This document shows, piece by piece, positions 29,807 through 39,243 of a stretch of DNA of 48,349 bases. Numbering within the stretch: the stretch's first letter is position 1; every line of letters begins with the position of its first letter. The translations under genes were made by a program, and so were the position numbers. Source of the DNA: CS1-C013 sp964353745 (GTDB lineage Archaea; Aenigmatarchaeota; Aenigmatarchaeia; Aenigmatarchaeales; Aenigmatarchaeaceae); the NCBI GenBank assembly GCA_964353745.1, contig CAYGWD010000005.1, forward strand, positions 1 to 48,349, in the 5' to 3' direction. Below the pieces are notes generated by a model, which saw nothing but the letters and a program-made list of their open reading frames with translations, did no database searches and was not told where the DNA came from.

Positions 29807-30994
29807 ATGAAATACGCTGATAGAACAGAGTTTATGAAAGCTTCTAAGATAAGGGAATTGTTAAAACTGACAGAAAACCCAGAAATCATTTCTTTCGGAG
29901 GAGGAATGCCTAGTCCGCATGCATTTCCAATTAAGATCATCGAGAGAATAACAAAAAAAGTTCTAGAGAAGCATGGTACTCAAGCCTTGCAGTATGGTCC
30001 AACTGAGGGTATAACACCTCTAAGGGAAGCATTAATAAAAAGAATGGAAAAGACAAGAAGCATAAAGTGCAATCTAAATCAGATAATTATAACAACAGGT
30101 TCGCAGCAAGTCTTGGACTTGGTTCCGAAAATTCTCATAAATCCTGGAGATTGCATTGTCGTCGAGTGTCCTACTTATGTTGGAGCTCTAACAGCTTTCA
30201 ATTGCTATCAACCGAACTACATATCAGTTCATATGGATGAAAACGGGATGAAGACTGACGAGCTGGAAGAGAAGATAAAGGCAAACAGAAACAAGACTAT
30301 AAAGTTCATTTACACTATCCCTATATTCCAAAATCCTTCTGGTGTCACACTATCCTTGGAAAGAAAGAGGCATCTTTTGGAAATAGCAAATACTTATGAC
30401 ATCCTTATTCTAGAGGACGAGGCTTATTCAGAACTGGAATACTCTAAGATGAGATTACCTTCGCTGAAGAGCATGGACAAAAAAGAAAAAGTGATTTACA
30501 CACATACGTTATCAAAGGTTCTTTCTCCTGGTTTTAGGTTGGGTTGGTTGATAGCAAGCGAGGAAATAGTAAGAAAAATGGCGATAGCAAAACAAGGGGT
30601 GGATTTGTGCACCAACATGCTTGTTCAGTTCATAGCAGAAGAATACATAAAATTAGGTTATATAGACAAACAGATTCCTAAGATAAGGAAAATGTACAAG
30701 AAGAAGAGAGATATCATGCTTGAGGCTTTAGAGAATTATTTCCCAGAAGGTTCTTGTTGGAATAAACCTGAGGGTGGAATGTTCATTTGGGTTTCCTTGC
30801 CTGAGAAAATAGACACAAAGGAAATGTTCTTGGATGCTATCAAAGCTAAGGTCGCTTATGTTAATGGATCTGCTTTCTGCGTTGATGGATGCGGTAAAAA
30901 TTGCATGAGACTTAACTTTAGCAACACTGATGACAATAAGATAGAAGAAGGCATCAAAAGATTGACCAAGATAATAAATGAGAAAATGAAATAG
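29807..30994 (+). CDS. Class I aminotransferase (aromatic / 2-aminoadipate type)
   Basis: A ~395-residue PLP aminotransferase: ISFGGGMPSPHAFP at the N-terminus, ITTGSQQVLDLVPKIL, YTIPIFQNPSGVTLSLERKR, ILEDEAYSELEY, and the PLP lysine in THTLSKVLSPGFRLGW. The group includes aromatic, LysN-like and branched-chain enzymes. IorAB, which oxidises aryl pyruvates, lies 0.8 kb downstream, so an aromatic amino acid aminotransferase feeding IorAB is the likeliest role. The ATG at 29807 is used; the TTG at 29795 is weaker. Confidence 0.9.
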   Translation: MKYADRTEFMKASKIRELLKLTENPEIISFGGGMPSPHAFPIKIIERITKKVLEKHGTQALQYGPTEGITPLREALIKRMEKTRSIKCNLNQIIITTGSQQVLDLVPKILINPGDCIVVECPTYVGALTAFNCYQPNYISVHMDENGMKTDELEEKIKANRNKTIKFIYTIPIFQNPSGVTLSLERKRHLLEIANTYDILILEDEAYSELEYSKMRLPSLKSMDKKEKVIYTHTLSKVLSPGFRLGWLIASEEIVRKMAIAKQGVDLCTNMLVQFIAEEYIKLGYIDKQIPKIRKMYKKKRDIMLEALENYFPEGSCWNKPEGGMFIWVSLPEKIDTKEMFLDAIKAKVAYVNGSAFCVDGCGKNCMRLNFSNTDDNKIEEGIKRLTKIINEKMK

Positions 30995-31756
30995 TTAGAT
31001 TCCTATTAGACCGCACAGATATCTATCAACTGCGTATGCAACATTTTCTCCAACTCCTTTCCATTTTCTAACAGATTCCAAGACATCTTTCTGAATCAGA
31101 GAAAAGAAATCTTCTCTTACCAAACGTTCTGCAACAGGCTTTTGATTATTTATCGATTTGTAAGTCCTGAAAAACTCTTCTACAACATTTTTAGACTCAT
31201 CATTAGTTCCCATGTCTATGCCTCTCATCGTTAAGGCTATTCTCATTAAACTTAATGTTCTGTTGTTCTGCTTTTTTAGAGTTTTCCTATCTATACTCTC
31301 TGGATTTTTTATTATATTAGTATAACCGACTCTGAGATGCCTTAATTTATCTGAAGCATCAAAATAAAAATTCGTTTCTATACCTGTTTTCTTCCTTGCC
31401 TCTTCCCATATTTTTCTGCTCCTTTGAAATTTTGACCTAAGATCTTCTCCATAAAAAGGTAGACATAAAGAGGCCAAGTGATTAGACATTGTAGGATTAA
31501 AAACATCAGTTATGATTCCTCTCATTTCTTCTGCATTATGCGTAAAGGTGTCGTAAATAGGATCTAGACTTGCTATGAATTCATGAACAACATGAGGTGT
31601 CTCATATTTTTTCCCTCTTGTAAATATCAGTGTGTCAATGTCCTTTCCATCCCAGAGGGACATATCGCCTCTAACAATGGCTCTTGCATAAGATCCATAG
31701 AAATGAATGCTCGAGATTTCTTGCATCTTTGATAATTCTAGAAGTTCTTTGTGCAT
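30995..31756 (-). CDS. Nucleotidyltransferase-superfamily protein
   Basis: A 253-residue protein with the NTase fold start: IHFYGSYARAIVRGDMSLW then DGKDIDTLIF, giving the G-S and D-x-D catalytic pattern near residues 20-40. A helical C-terminal region (about 120-253) may be a nucleotide- or substrate-binding domain. The close family is not recognisable; candidates are small-molecule or protein nucleotidyltransferases. It is the only leftward gene between the aminotransferase and iorA and abuts the aminotransferase's stop. Confidence 0.7.
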   Translation of the reverse strand: MHKELLELSKMQEISSIHFYGSYARAIVRGDMSLWDGKDIDTLIFTRGKKYETPHVVHEFIASLDPIYDTFTHNAEEMRGIITDVFNPTMSNHLASLCLPFYGEDLRSKFQRSRKIWEEARKKTGIETNFYFDASDKLRHLRVGYTNIIKNPESIDRKTLKKQNNRTLSLMRIALTMRGIDMGTNDESKNVVEEFFRTYKSINNQKPVAERLVREDFFSLIQKDVLESVRKWKGVGENVAYAVDRYLCGLIGI

Positions 31757-31824
31757 AACCTTAATTGAAACTGTAAAAGATTTAAACCCTTAAATATAAA
31801 TTGAGGTTCTGTACAAATGATTTT

Positions 31825-33687
31825 ATGAATAAAGTTCTTGAACAAACAGGAAAGAAAGTTCTTCTTCTAGGCAATGAAGCCATAGTCAGAGGAGCTCTAG
31901 AGTCTGGAATAGGTCTAGCATCCACATATCCTGGTACGCCTTCATCCGAGATAGGAGACACATACGCAGAGATAGCAAAGGATGCAGGCATTTATTTTGA
32001 ATACTCTACTAATGAGAAGGTCGCCTTGGAAGTTGCTGCAGGTGCTGCCTTGTCTGGTGTAAGGTCAATGGCGTTCTTCAAGCACTTTGGATTGAATGTT
32101 GCTTGTGATAGTCTATTTCCATTAGCCTATTCAAAAATAAAGGCAGGGATGGTTGTGCTAATAGCAGACGACCCGCAGGGTTGGAGTTCAGGACAATCTG
32201 AAGAGGATACAAAACTATTTGCAAGAATAGCCCATTTGCCTATGCTAGAGCCATCTGATGCTCAAGAGTGTAAGGATTTTGTTAAAAAAGCTTTTGATTT
32301 ATCAGAAAAATTCCAATTGCCATTCTTGATAAGAACCACTACTCGTGTTAGCCATATGAGGAGTGTTGTTAATCTAGGAAAAATTGTTAAAGGAAAAACC
32401 AAAGGCAAATTCATCAAGGATATTTCTTTCAGAAACTTCCCACCTCATGTAATCGAGACCCATAAGGAGATGCATAATAAATTAGATAAGTTAGAAGAAA
32501 TTTCTGAAAAAACTAACATGAATTTTGTTGTAAATAAAAATATCAAAAGCAATTTAGGCATAATAGTTACTGGAGTTTCCTTTAATTATGTCATGGATGC
32601 CATGGACGATTTAAAAATTAATTTACCTGTTTTAAAAATAGGTTTTACCTATCCTTTGCCAGATGATTTAATTAAGAACTTTATCAGGAAATTCAAAAAG
32701 GTTCTTGTTGTAGAAGAACTGGAACCAATAGTTGAAAATCATGTTAAGATGCTGGCAAAAGAAGCTAACCCAAAGCTAAAGGTTCTAGGAAAGGGATATC
32801 TTTCTCCTGCTGGAGAATATACTGAGGAAATTGTCTTGAATGTTCTGAGTCAAATAACTGGCAAGAAGTACGAGTATGATTTAGTTGCACACAAGAAAAA
32901 ATACTTGAAAATAAATGAACCAAAAAGACTTCCTATTTTATGTCCGGGTTGTCCTCATAGGGCTACCTTTTATGCAGCCAAAACTGTAACCAAGGGAATG
33001 GATGTTGTTTATGCAGGCGATGTCGGTTGTTACATACTAGGCATTTTCAAACCCTTTGAAACTCAGGATTTTATTTTCTCAATGGGCGCTTCTGAAGGCG
33101 TGGGTCATGGCATAAGAAAAGCTACTGACCAGAAGGTCATATGCTTCTTAGGCGATTCTACGTTCTTCCACTCGGGAATGCCTGGAATGGTTAACACAGT
33201 TTTCAACAAGTCAAACCCGTTGATAATTGTTTTGGATAACAGAATAACAGCAATGACAGGTCATCAACCTAATCCTGGAACAGGAAAGAATGCTATGGGA
33301 GAGGAATGCAAGGAAATAGCTATAGAAAATATTGTTAAAGCCTTTGGCATAGAGGATGTAAGAGTAATCGACCCTTATAATGTTAATTTGATGATAAGTG
33401 CGATAAGAGAACTATTGGAAAAGGATAAGGTTGCTGTTATAGTCGCCAAAAGAGAATGCCAACTATTAGCAACCAGAAAAAAGAAATTAGAAGGAATAAA
33501 AACTGCTAAATTTGAGATAGACCCGAATGTTTGTAAGAGATGTGGAACTTGTTTACGTGAGTTGGCATGCCCAGCAGTGCACGAGGAAAATGGAGTCTAC
33601 AAGATTGATAAGAATATCTGTACGGGTTGTGCTGTTTGCGCTCAGATATGCCCAAACAAAGCAATACACGTGGTGAAAGAAGAATGA
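31825..33687 (+). CDS. iorA: Indolepyruvate:ferredoxin oxidoreductase, alpha subunit
   Basis: A ~620-residue TPP enzyme subunit oxidising aryl pyruvates to aryl-acetyl-CoA with reduction of ferredoxin. The N-terminal pyrimidine domain starts LLGNEAIVRGALESG and GLASTYPGTPSSEIG; the TPP-binding part has CPGCPHRATFYAA, YAGDVGCYILG and FLGDSTFFHSGMPGMVN. The C-terminal domain holds two [4Fe-4S] motifs (CKRCGTCLRELACP, CTGCAVCAQICP). Start at 31825; the TTG at 31801 is upstream of it. Its stop overlaps iorB by ATGA. The ferredoxin at 103 is a possible acceptor. Confidence 0.95.
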   Translation: MNKVLEQTGKKVLLLGNEAIVRGALESGIGLASTYPGTPSSEIGDTYAEIAKDAGIYFEYSTNEKVALEVAAGAALSGVRSMAFFKHFGLNVACDSLFPLAYSKIKAGMVVLIADDPQGWSSGQSEEDTKLFARIAHLPMLEPSDAQECKDFVKKAFDLSEKFQLPFLIRTTTRVSHMRSVVNLGKIVKGKTKGKFIKDISFRNFPPHVIETHKEMHNKLDKLEEISEKTNMNFVVNKNIKSNLGIIVTGVSFNYVMDAMDDLKINLPVLKIGFTYPLPDDLIKNFIRKFKKVLVVEELEPIVENHVKMLAKEANPKLKVLGKGYLSPAGEYTEEIVLNVLSQITGKKYEYDLVAHKKKYLKINEPKRLPILCPGCPHRATFYAAKTVTKGMDVVYAGDVGCYILGIFKPFETQDFIFSMGASEGVGHGIRKATDQKVICFLGDSTFFHSGMPGMVNTVFNKSNPLIIVLDNRITAMTGHQPNPGTGKNAMGEECKEIAIENIVKAFGIEDVRVIDPYNVNLMISAIRELLEKDKVAVIVAKRECQLLATRKKKLEGIKTAKFEIDPNVCKRCGTCLRELACPAVHEENGVYKIDKNICTGCAVCAQICPNKAIHVVKEE

Positions 33688-34283
33688 AAGAGTTCAACAT
33701 TGTTGTGATAGGAGTAGGAGGTCAAGGAGCATTGACACTAGCAACCATAATAGCCGAGGCTGCTATGAAAGAGGGTTATGATGTTAGAACAACTGAACTA
33801 CACGGGTTAGCCCAAAGAGGAGGGAGCATACCGATTCATATAAGGTTTGGAGAAAAAATGTATACGCCCCTGGTTTTAGAAGGTGAGGCAGACTTGATAA
33901 TAGCTCTAGAACCATTAGAGGCTCTGAGGTCGGCTTACTTCGGTTCAAAAAAGCATAAAACAAAATTCATTATTGACAACTACAGGATACCTCCAATAAC
34001 AGTCTCCGCTTTTGGAGAAAAATATCCAAGTTATGATGAAATAATTAATCATTTAAAAGAATTTTCAGGAAGTGTTACATTTATTAATGCTTCTGAAACC
34101 GTTGAGAAAGAGACAGGCTCTGTCCTGACTTCTAACATTTTTATCTTAGGATACGCTGTTGCTAAGGGCCTGCTTCCTTTGAAAGAAGATCTATTTATAA
34201 AAACGATAGAAGAGATGGTCCCACCCAAATATTTTGAGCTAAATAAGAAAATTTTTGAAATGGGAATGAAGTACAAAAATTAA
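33684..34283 (+). CDS. iorB: Indolepyruvate:ferredoxin oxidoreductase, beta subunit
   Basis: A 199-residue gamma-type oxidoreductase subunit: FNIVVIGVGGQGALTLATII (nucleotide-like G-x-G-G-Q-G), TELHGLAQRGGSIPIHIRFG, then EADLIIALEPLEALRSAYF. It forms the IorAB complex with the preceding gene. The longer frame from 33627 runs inside iorA; the ATG at 33684 gives the usual ATGA coupling. Confidence 0.95.
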   Translation: MKEFNIVVIGVGGQGALTLATIIAEAAMKEGYDVRTTELHGLAQRGGSIPIHIRFGEKMYTPLVLEGEADLIIALEPLEALRSAYFGSKKHKTKFIIDNYRIPPITVSAFGEKYPSYDEIINHLKEFSGSVTFINASETVEKETGSVLTSNIFILGYAVAKGLLPLKEDLFIKTIEEMVPPKYFELNKKIFEMGMKYKN

Positions 34284-34315
34284 ATCTTTATTAGTAAAGG
34301 GTTTTAACTATATTT

Positions 34316-35923
34316 ATGAAAAAATATATTTTACTATTTTTATTTATATTCTTATTTTCCTATTTTTTCCCATTGCCGGCATTAGCTGCTGAATGCCCAC
34401 CTGAAAAAGCTGGTTGCCGCAGTGGAACCAGTGGCTGTATTGGTGATATTTGTTGTTATGATGTTCCTCAAATTTATGAATATTGTATCGAAAATATCGA
34501 TTGGGGTTATTGTGGCGGTAATTACACGTATCCTAATATAGGACAACCTACGAATTGTAGTGATTTCTGGTCTAATGCATGCTGTTGTGATGGTATAGCT
34601 TCATTAAATTGTAATGTTCCTTCTGCAGGAAATGGCAATTATAGGAATTTAACTGGCAGTTGTGAAAGAAATTATGCAAAAATAGATTGCTACGGTATTG
34701 TTGGCAGTCATACTGTCTGTAATAGTACTTATAATTATAGAGGTTTTGATACTGATACTCCTCCTAAATGTGTGATAATGAAGCCAATAATAAATAGTTA
34801 TTCAATTTCTAAATCAAGTGTAATTCTTCATGACAATTTTTCCCTGACTGTCAACAGCAATTGCCCAAACGGTTTACCAGGAAAATGTTTGATAGAATGT
34901 AAAATTGTAAATTCAGATGGATATTTTATATATATTGGCAGTTGGGATAAGAGTGGATTTGTTGTGTTGCCAAACATTACATGCGATAAGACAGGCAACT
35001 ATATTGTAGATTACTGTGGTGTCTACACTGACTTTTCATCTAATAACGGTTGGGGAAGCCAAGATGATACCAAAACTACAATTAGTTGCATGCTAAATCC
35101 AGAATTCGAACCTCCTACATATATTCAAAGCAATGATGATAGTGAAGGTTCTGTGACAGAAGGAACTATAGTAAATTTATATGTCAAATGGCAAGATAAC
35201 ATTGGACTCGGCAAGTCTTTAGTAAGAACAAACATAACAGGAAGCTGGCAAAATTATACTTCATGCTCCTTGTCAGGAAATTCTGACTGGTGTAATAAAA
35301 CAATAGATACTTTAGGATTTTCAGGGAAGATTTGCTGGAACCAGTGGGCTAATGACACTTCAGGTAATGAGAATAATACTATGCCTGAAAATGCTGATTG
35401 CTTTAATGTTATTGGATTGCTTGATAATAAACCTCCCACTTATACCAATGATAATGACAATAGTGGCGGTTCTGTCGTAGAAGGGTTAATAGTAGTTGCA
35501 AGAACTCTATGGAATGATAATAAAAACTTAAGTTCTGTTAGCATTGCACACAATGAAACTGTAGAATGGATTATAAATTCGTCTCCTTTATCAGAAACTT
35601 CTCAGTGGCATAGCTTTAATATAAATACTAGCGGTTGCAAAGGGAAAAAAGTATGCTGGTATCAGAATGCGACAGATAATTCTGGCAATGAAAACAATAC
35701 CATGAGATATCATATTCATTGCTTTGATGTTATTTCATCAGCTGAGGCGACAATGGGGAATAGTGCTGAAGCTGCTTTGGAATCGATAAGAAAAAGCATT
35801 AGCTCTTCTTCTGCAGAATTTTCACTAAAAATCATTACTTTAGCCTTTGAATTATTAGGAATTATAGTACTAGTTATCTTACTTGTCATAGTAGTTTTTC
35901 AACTAGTTCAATCTCACGGCTAA
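34316..35923 (+). CDS. Large Cys-rich surface protein with two tandem repeats
   Basis: A 535-residue exported protein: signal peptide (1-24, ending ALAAE), a Cys-rich region to about 160, a beta-rich domain, then two similar ~95-residue modules. Each module begins PPTY, has a D-D/N-D acidic loop (SNDDSEGSVTEG; NDNDNSGGSVVEG) and ends in NDTSGNENNTM or NATDNSGNENNTM. Many N-x-S/T sequons are present. A C-terminal membrane span lies at ~508-530. The architecture suits a cell-surface adhesin or S-layer-associated protein. The TTAAATCTTTATTAG promoter is just upstream. It heads a run of three exported proteins. Confidence 0.75.
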   Translation: MKKYILLFLFIFLFSYFFPLPALAAECPPEKAGCRSGTSGCIGDICCYDVPQIYEYCIENIDWGYCGGNYTYPNIGQPTNCSDFWSNACCCDGIASLNCNVPSAGNGNYRNLTGSCERNYAKIDCYGIVGSHTVCNSTYNYRGFDTDTPPKCVIMKPIINSYSISKSSVILHDNFSLTVNSNCPNGLPGKCLIECKIVNSDGYFIYIGSWDKSGFVVLPNITCDKTGNYIVDYCGVYTDFSSNNGWGSQDDTKTTISCMLNPEFEPPTYIQSNDDSEGSVTEGTIVNLYVKWQDNIGLGKSLVRTNITGSWQNYTSCSLSGNSDWCNKTIDTLGFSGKICWNQWANDTSGNENNTMPENADCFNVIGLLDNKPPTYTNDNDNSGGSVVEGLIVVARTLWNDNKNLSSVSIAHNETVEWIINSSPLSETSQWHSFNINTSGCKGKKVCWYQNATDNSGNENNTMRYHIHCFDVISSAEATMGNSAEAALESIRKSISSSSAEFSLKIITLAFELLGIIVLVILLVIVVFQLVQSHG

Positions 35924-35957
35924 ATCTTTATATACTGGAATTGTAATTATTTTAAAT

Positions 35958-36818
35958 ATGAAACTAAACAATAAAGAAATCTGGATAATTTTAATTTCAG
36001 CTATAGTTATAATATCAGTTTTTGGAAATATGGTCAAAGGAGAAAAAGTCATTACAGGAATTACAATTTTTAGAGATATTCCCCTTACGAAAGAAGACTA
36101 CCAATATTTTGGAAAAGAAGAATTTTCAACTGGCTTTTATTTGCCAGCTGATGGTTGCACAGGTTTCGTAAACTATTGTAGCTATATATATGCCTCAGAA
36201 GATTTGTCAAAGGCAGATATAAACCAAGACGGGAAAATAGACGATGCAGATTTAATAAGTATGGTAAAAGCTCAGGGTTGTAACAGAGATAAAGCAAAAA
36301 ATCCTACATGTACTGATAGTAATAGTGATGGAATATGTAATTGTTGGAGTCAGCCAGTAGAGGAATGCTTTTTCGTCATTTCAGGTCGTGAGTTCAGAGA
36401 TCCTGATAGAGATTGTAAAATGGAACAAGATGACTTAGATTCGATTACAGCTAATATGGGTAAAACTCACAACTTAATGAAAACAGTAGGTTGTGAAAGT
36501 GATGATATATGCAAGGCAGATATAAACCAAGACGGTGAAGTAAATATTCTTGATGCAACAATTGCTAGCATTAAATATGGCGCAAAAGCTGAACTTTATA
36601 AAAGACTTATTCAGGAAAAATCAGAAGCAGATTTGAATGACGATGGATATATTAACATACTTGATGCTATGATAATGGTTTCGAACTATGGCAAAGAGGC
36701 AATTGAACGACGCTGTTCGAGGGGACCAATAAAACATATAAGTGGAAAAGAGTATGAAATAGACGTACAAGGAATAGGCATAAATTGGGTTCAATCTGCT
36801 TGGCTATGTCCAGTTTAA
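35958..36818 (+). CDS. Exported dockerin-like calcium-binding protein
   Basis: A 286-residue protein with an N-terminal membrane/signal segment (about 8-27). It has dockerin/EF-hand-type loops: KADINQDGKIDDADLISMVK, a variant DPDRDCKMEQDDLDSI, KADINQDGEVNILDATIASI and EADLNDDGYINILDAMIMVS. Each loop has the D-x-N-x-D-G pattern binding calcium, arranged as two pairs. Archaeal dockerins often hold surface proteins together by binding cohesins. No cohesin domain is recognised in the neighbours, but the large surface protein upstream is a possible partner. Confidence 0.8.
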   Translation: MKLNNKEIWIILISAIVIISVFGNMVKGEKVITGITIFRDIPLTKEDYQYFGKEEFSTGFYLPADGCTGFVNYCSYIYASEDLSKADINQDGKIDDADLISMVKAQGCNRDKAKNPTCTDSNSDGICNCWSQPVEECFFVISGREFRDPDRDCKMEQDDLDSITANMGKTHNLMKTVGCESDDICKADINQDGEVNILDATIASIKYGAKAELYKRLIQEKSEADLNDDGYINILDAMIMVSNYGKEAIERRCSRGPIKHISGKEYEIDVQGIGINWVQSAWLCPV

Positions 36819-36843
36819 TTTATAAAAACCAGAGGATAAGAAT

Positions 36844-37179
36844 ATGAGAAAAACTATTGTATTTATTTTAGTTTTTATTTTAGTTTTTTCTATTCAATTC
36901 AAGCTAGTTAATGGTTTGTCTAATCGTTGCCGTCAGTATGAGGATGGTGTTTGCCAATCTTACAGTGGTTATTTATACAATGAAGAAGTTTTTACAGAAG
37001 AAGTTCCTACTGAAGAAGAAACTCCAACTCCGACTTATTATGCCGAATATCCTGCTGTTCCCAATTTTATCATTCTATTATTTCAATTAATAGGAATGGT
37101 AGCATTATCTATTTTATTAATTTTCTTAATTCAAAGTATTACAAAAACCTCAAACAAAAGATATAATAAAAGAAAATAA
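36844..37179 (+). CDS. Small exported protein with C-terminal anchor
   Basis: A 111-residue protein: signal peptide (1-24), a short extracellular part with two Cys (CRQYEDGVCQSY), a Thr/Glu/Pro linker (FTEEVPTEEETPTPTYYAEY) and a membrane span at about 76-98 with a basic tail (KTSNKRYNKRK). Same strand as and 25 bases after the dockerin protein, so probably one surface-protein operon. No family recognised. Confidence 0.65.
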   Translation: MRKTIVFILVFILVFSIQFKLVNGLSNRCRQYEDGVCQSYSGYLYNEEVFTEEVPTEEETPTPTYYAEYPAVPNFIILLFQLIGMVALSILLIFLIQSITKTSNKRYNKRK

Positions 37180-37183
37180 TAAT

Positions 37184-37546
37184 TTATTCTACTCTTATTT
37201 TAATCGAATTTTCCCAAACTCCATGAATGTTGCAATATTCTAAAACAGTTAAATTTGCTGTTTTCTCCAGTTTCATTCTGAACTTAACTTTAGGTTCTGC
37301 AAACGCTGGACCGAGATCAAAAGTAGCAACATGAACAGGATTAAATGCCCTTTCTTCGACCTCAGCAAATACTTGAATCCACTTTATATGATGCTCAATT
37401 GTATTTGGGTGAGAGACCCTTTCGCCAACATTTATTATAACTTCAAATTCTTCATTGTTTCTGACCTTTTCAGGAGCTTTGACCACAGGTGTATGCTTCT
37501 CTTTCAACGCACTTTCTAACTCATCATTCTTAGTATAAGCTTTCAT
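37184..37546 (-). CDS. Superoxide reductase (class II, neelaredoxin)
   Basis: A 120-residue superoxide reductase, reducing superoxide to peroxide at a mononuclear iron centre. The ligand set fits: Glu16 and His18 (KEKHTPVV), His46 and His52 (RVSHPNTIEHHIKW), Cys105 and His108 (EYCNIHGVW). It lacks the N-terminal desulforedoxin domain, which is encoded separately at 37845-38093. It is the last gene of a leftward oxidative-stress operon. Confidence 0.93.
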   Translation of the reverse strand: MKAYTKNDELESALKEKHTPVVKAPEKVRNNEEFEVIINVGERVSHPNTIEHHIKWIQVFAEVEERAFNPVHVATFDLGPAFAEPKVKFRMKLEKTANLTVLEYCNIHGVWENSIKIRVE

Positions 37547-37561
37547 TTAATCATTGCAATG

Positions 37562-37843
37562 TCATTTTGTAGTTTTATCGACTTCATCTTTGCCTTTCTT
37601 TAGCTCTTCAACCTGTTCTTTGTCATTTTTTAGCAACAAGGCTTGAAACTCTCCCATGTGTGTTTTTTCTTCCTTTGCTATGTCTAGAAGTACCTCTCTT
37701 ATATCATTATCATCCGTCATGGCTGCAAGCTGTTCATAAAGATTTACCGCGTCTAGTTCTGCTATCATTCCTATCCTGGCTATCTCTTTGTTGACATCAG
37801 CCTTTTCAACTTTTTTCAAATCAATAGGTATGCTTGACATCAT
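37562..37843 (-). CDS. Half-size rubrerythrin/ferritin-like diiron protein
   Basis: A ~93-residue two-helix protein: ARIGMIAELDAVNLYEQLAA with a metal-binding Glu, then REVLLDIAKEEKTHMGEFQA with E-E-K-x-H. This is half of a four-helix diiron bundle, so it must dimerise, as encapsulated-ferritin-like and short rubrerythrin proteins do. The tail is lysine/glutamate-rich. I start at 37843 (ATGATG behind GGAGAT, just after the desulforedoxin stop); the longer frame adds only a basic low-complexity leader. A peroxide-reducing or iron-storing role beside superoxide reductase is likely. No encapsulin gene is seen. Confidence 0.82.
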   Translation of the reverse strand: MMSSIPIDLKKVEKADVNKEIARIGMIAELDAVNLYEQLAAMTDDNDIREVLLDIAKEEKTHMGEFQALLLKNDKEQVEELKKGKDEVDKTTK

Positions 37844-37844
37844 G

Positions 37845-38093
37845 TTAAATCTCCTCCTCTTCCTCCTCGTCTTCTTCGTAATCTTCTTTTTCTTTGGGTT
37901 CTTTTTCATCATTTTCCTCTTTATCTTCAACTTCAAAACCCTCTTCTAATATGTATCTCTTGGTTTTTTTAGGTTCGATTAGTTCCATCTCTTCTCCACA
38001 ACAGACCAAAGTCCCGCCACCAACTTTGGTTATTATTGCCTCGTTTCCGCATATGTTGCATCTATATTTTTCATTAACCTCTTTAACAGACAC
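37845..38093 (-). CDS. Desulforedoxin-domain protein with acidic tail
   Basis: An 82-residue protein. YRCNICGNEAIITKVGGGTL then VCCGEEMELIEP is a desulforedoxin-type rubredoxin-like iron site (C-x2-C and CC). The last ~30 residues are almost all Glu, Asp and Lys (low complexity). Probably electron donor to the superoxide reductase and the diiron protein. Having this domain as a free protein means the usual two-domain desulfoferrodoxin is split here. First gene of the operon; AGGTGATATA precedes the start. Confidence 0.9.
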   Translation of the reverse strand: MSVKEVNEKYRCNICGNEAIITKVGGGTLVCCGEEMELIEPKKTKRYILEEGFEVEDKEENDEKEPKEKEDYEEDEEEEEEI

Positions 38094-38182
38094 TATATCA
38101 CCTCATGAAATTTTCTTCAGTTTTACCCATCTCATCACTTTGATAGAATAATATAAAAATAATGCTTAAGTTTATTTAAAGC

Positions 38183-39202
38183 TTATTTCCAGAGTTCGCC
38201 ATCAGGTGAAATCTTCAGCATCTCCTCTAGAATCTTTATAGTTTCTTCTATGTCTTTCACGTTAGTTACCGACGTCGCGGTATGGAGGTTTCTAACGCAT
38301 ACTCCTAGAACAGTGCACGGTACGCCGCCTTTGGTTATCGATATGCTAGCAGCGTCAGTTGTTCCCTCGTCGCTAACATCTTTTTGTATGTGTATTTTGT
38401 TCTTCTTAGCTATTTCCATTATGTGCTTGTTAAGTATCCTGTTTCCTATGGTTTGGGCGTCCTTAATAGTTAGACAGGGCCCTCTGCCAATGGTTTTTGT
38501 TACTTCCTCAGTGTCAGCTGCTTCTGCAACGTCGACAACTATTGCCCAGTCAGGCTCGACTATGTAAGTGGATGTCAATGCTCCGACCAATCCTATCTCC
38601 TCTTGTATCGTGAAAACATAATATATCTCGTTTTTGCTAGTTTCCTTCAGTCTTTTGGCTAGTTCTATCAATACGTAGCAGCCTATCCTGTCATCAAACG
38701 CTTTTCCGCATATTATTTTGTCAGAACCCAAATAATACAGGTCCCTTTCCAATGCCATGAATGTTCCAACATCAATACCTAATTTTTTAAGCTCAATCCT
38801 ACTTAAGCCAGTGTCAACAAATAATTCATCAATCTTTGGTATGCAATTCAAAATGGTTCCATTATTAACCTCTTTGCAAGTTATAACCCCGTGTATTATC
38901 CCTTTTTCTGTTTCTATGTGCACTCTCTCCCCTAAAAGCATTGTAGGGTCTATAAAACCGATGGTTGAGAAGGATATTCTTCCCCTGCCTTCTATACCCT
39001 TTGAGATCAAGCCTATTTCATCCATATGGGCTGTTAGCATCACCTTTGGTCTTTCACCTTTCTTATGCGCAATCAGGTTGCCTAACTTGTCCACGAAGAC
39101 CTCGTCAACATAACCCTTTATTTCCTCCATTATCAAATCCCTGACAGCGTCCTCGTTCCCGCTTACCCCGAAGATGCTGACTAGTTTTTCCAGTAGATCC
39201 AT
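38183..39202 (-). CDS. M42-family aminopeptidase
   Basis: A ~339-residue dinuclear metallopeptidase of the TET/glutamyl aminopeptidase family. Features: FGVSGNEDAVRDLI at the N-terminus, MLTAHMDEIGL (metal His), CGKAFDDRIGC (bridging Asp), FTIQEEIGLVGA (catalytic Glu), VVDVAEAADTEE and the late GVCVRNLHTATSV. It trims peptides from the N-terminus, usually as a dodecamer. The ATG at 39202 follows GGTGAATTG. Monocistronic. Confidence 0.93.
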   Translation of the reverse strand: MDLLEKLVSIFGVSGNEDAVRDLIMEEIKGYVDEVFVDKLGNLIAHKKGERPKVMLTAHMDEIGLISKGIEGRGRISFSTIGFIDPTMLLGERVHIETEKGIIHGVITCKEVNNGTILNCIPKIDELFVDTGLSRIELKKLGIDVGTFMALERDLYYLGSDKIICGKAFDDRIGCYVLIELAKRLKETSKNEIYYVFTIQEEIGLVGALTSTYIVEPDWAIVVDVAEAADTEEVTKTIGRGPCLTIKDAQTIGNRILNKHIMEIAKKNKIHIQKDVSDEGTTDAASISITKGGVPCTVLGVCVRNLHTATSVTNVKDIEETIKILEEMLKISPDGELWK

Positions 39203-39243
39203 CAATTCACCTTATTATTTATTTTTCGCATCATTATATATTT

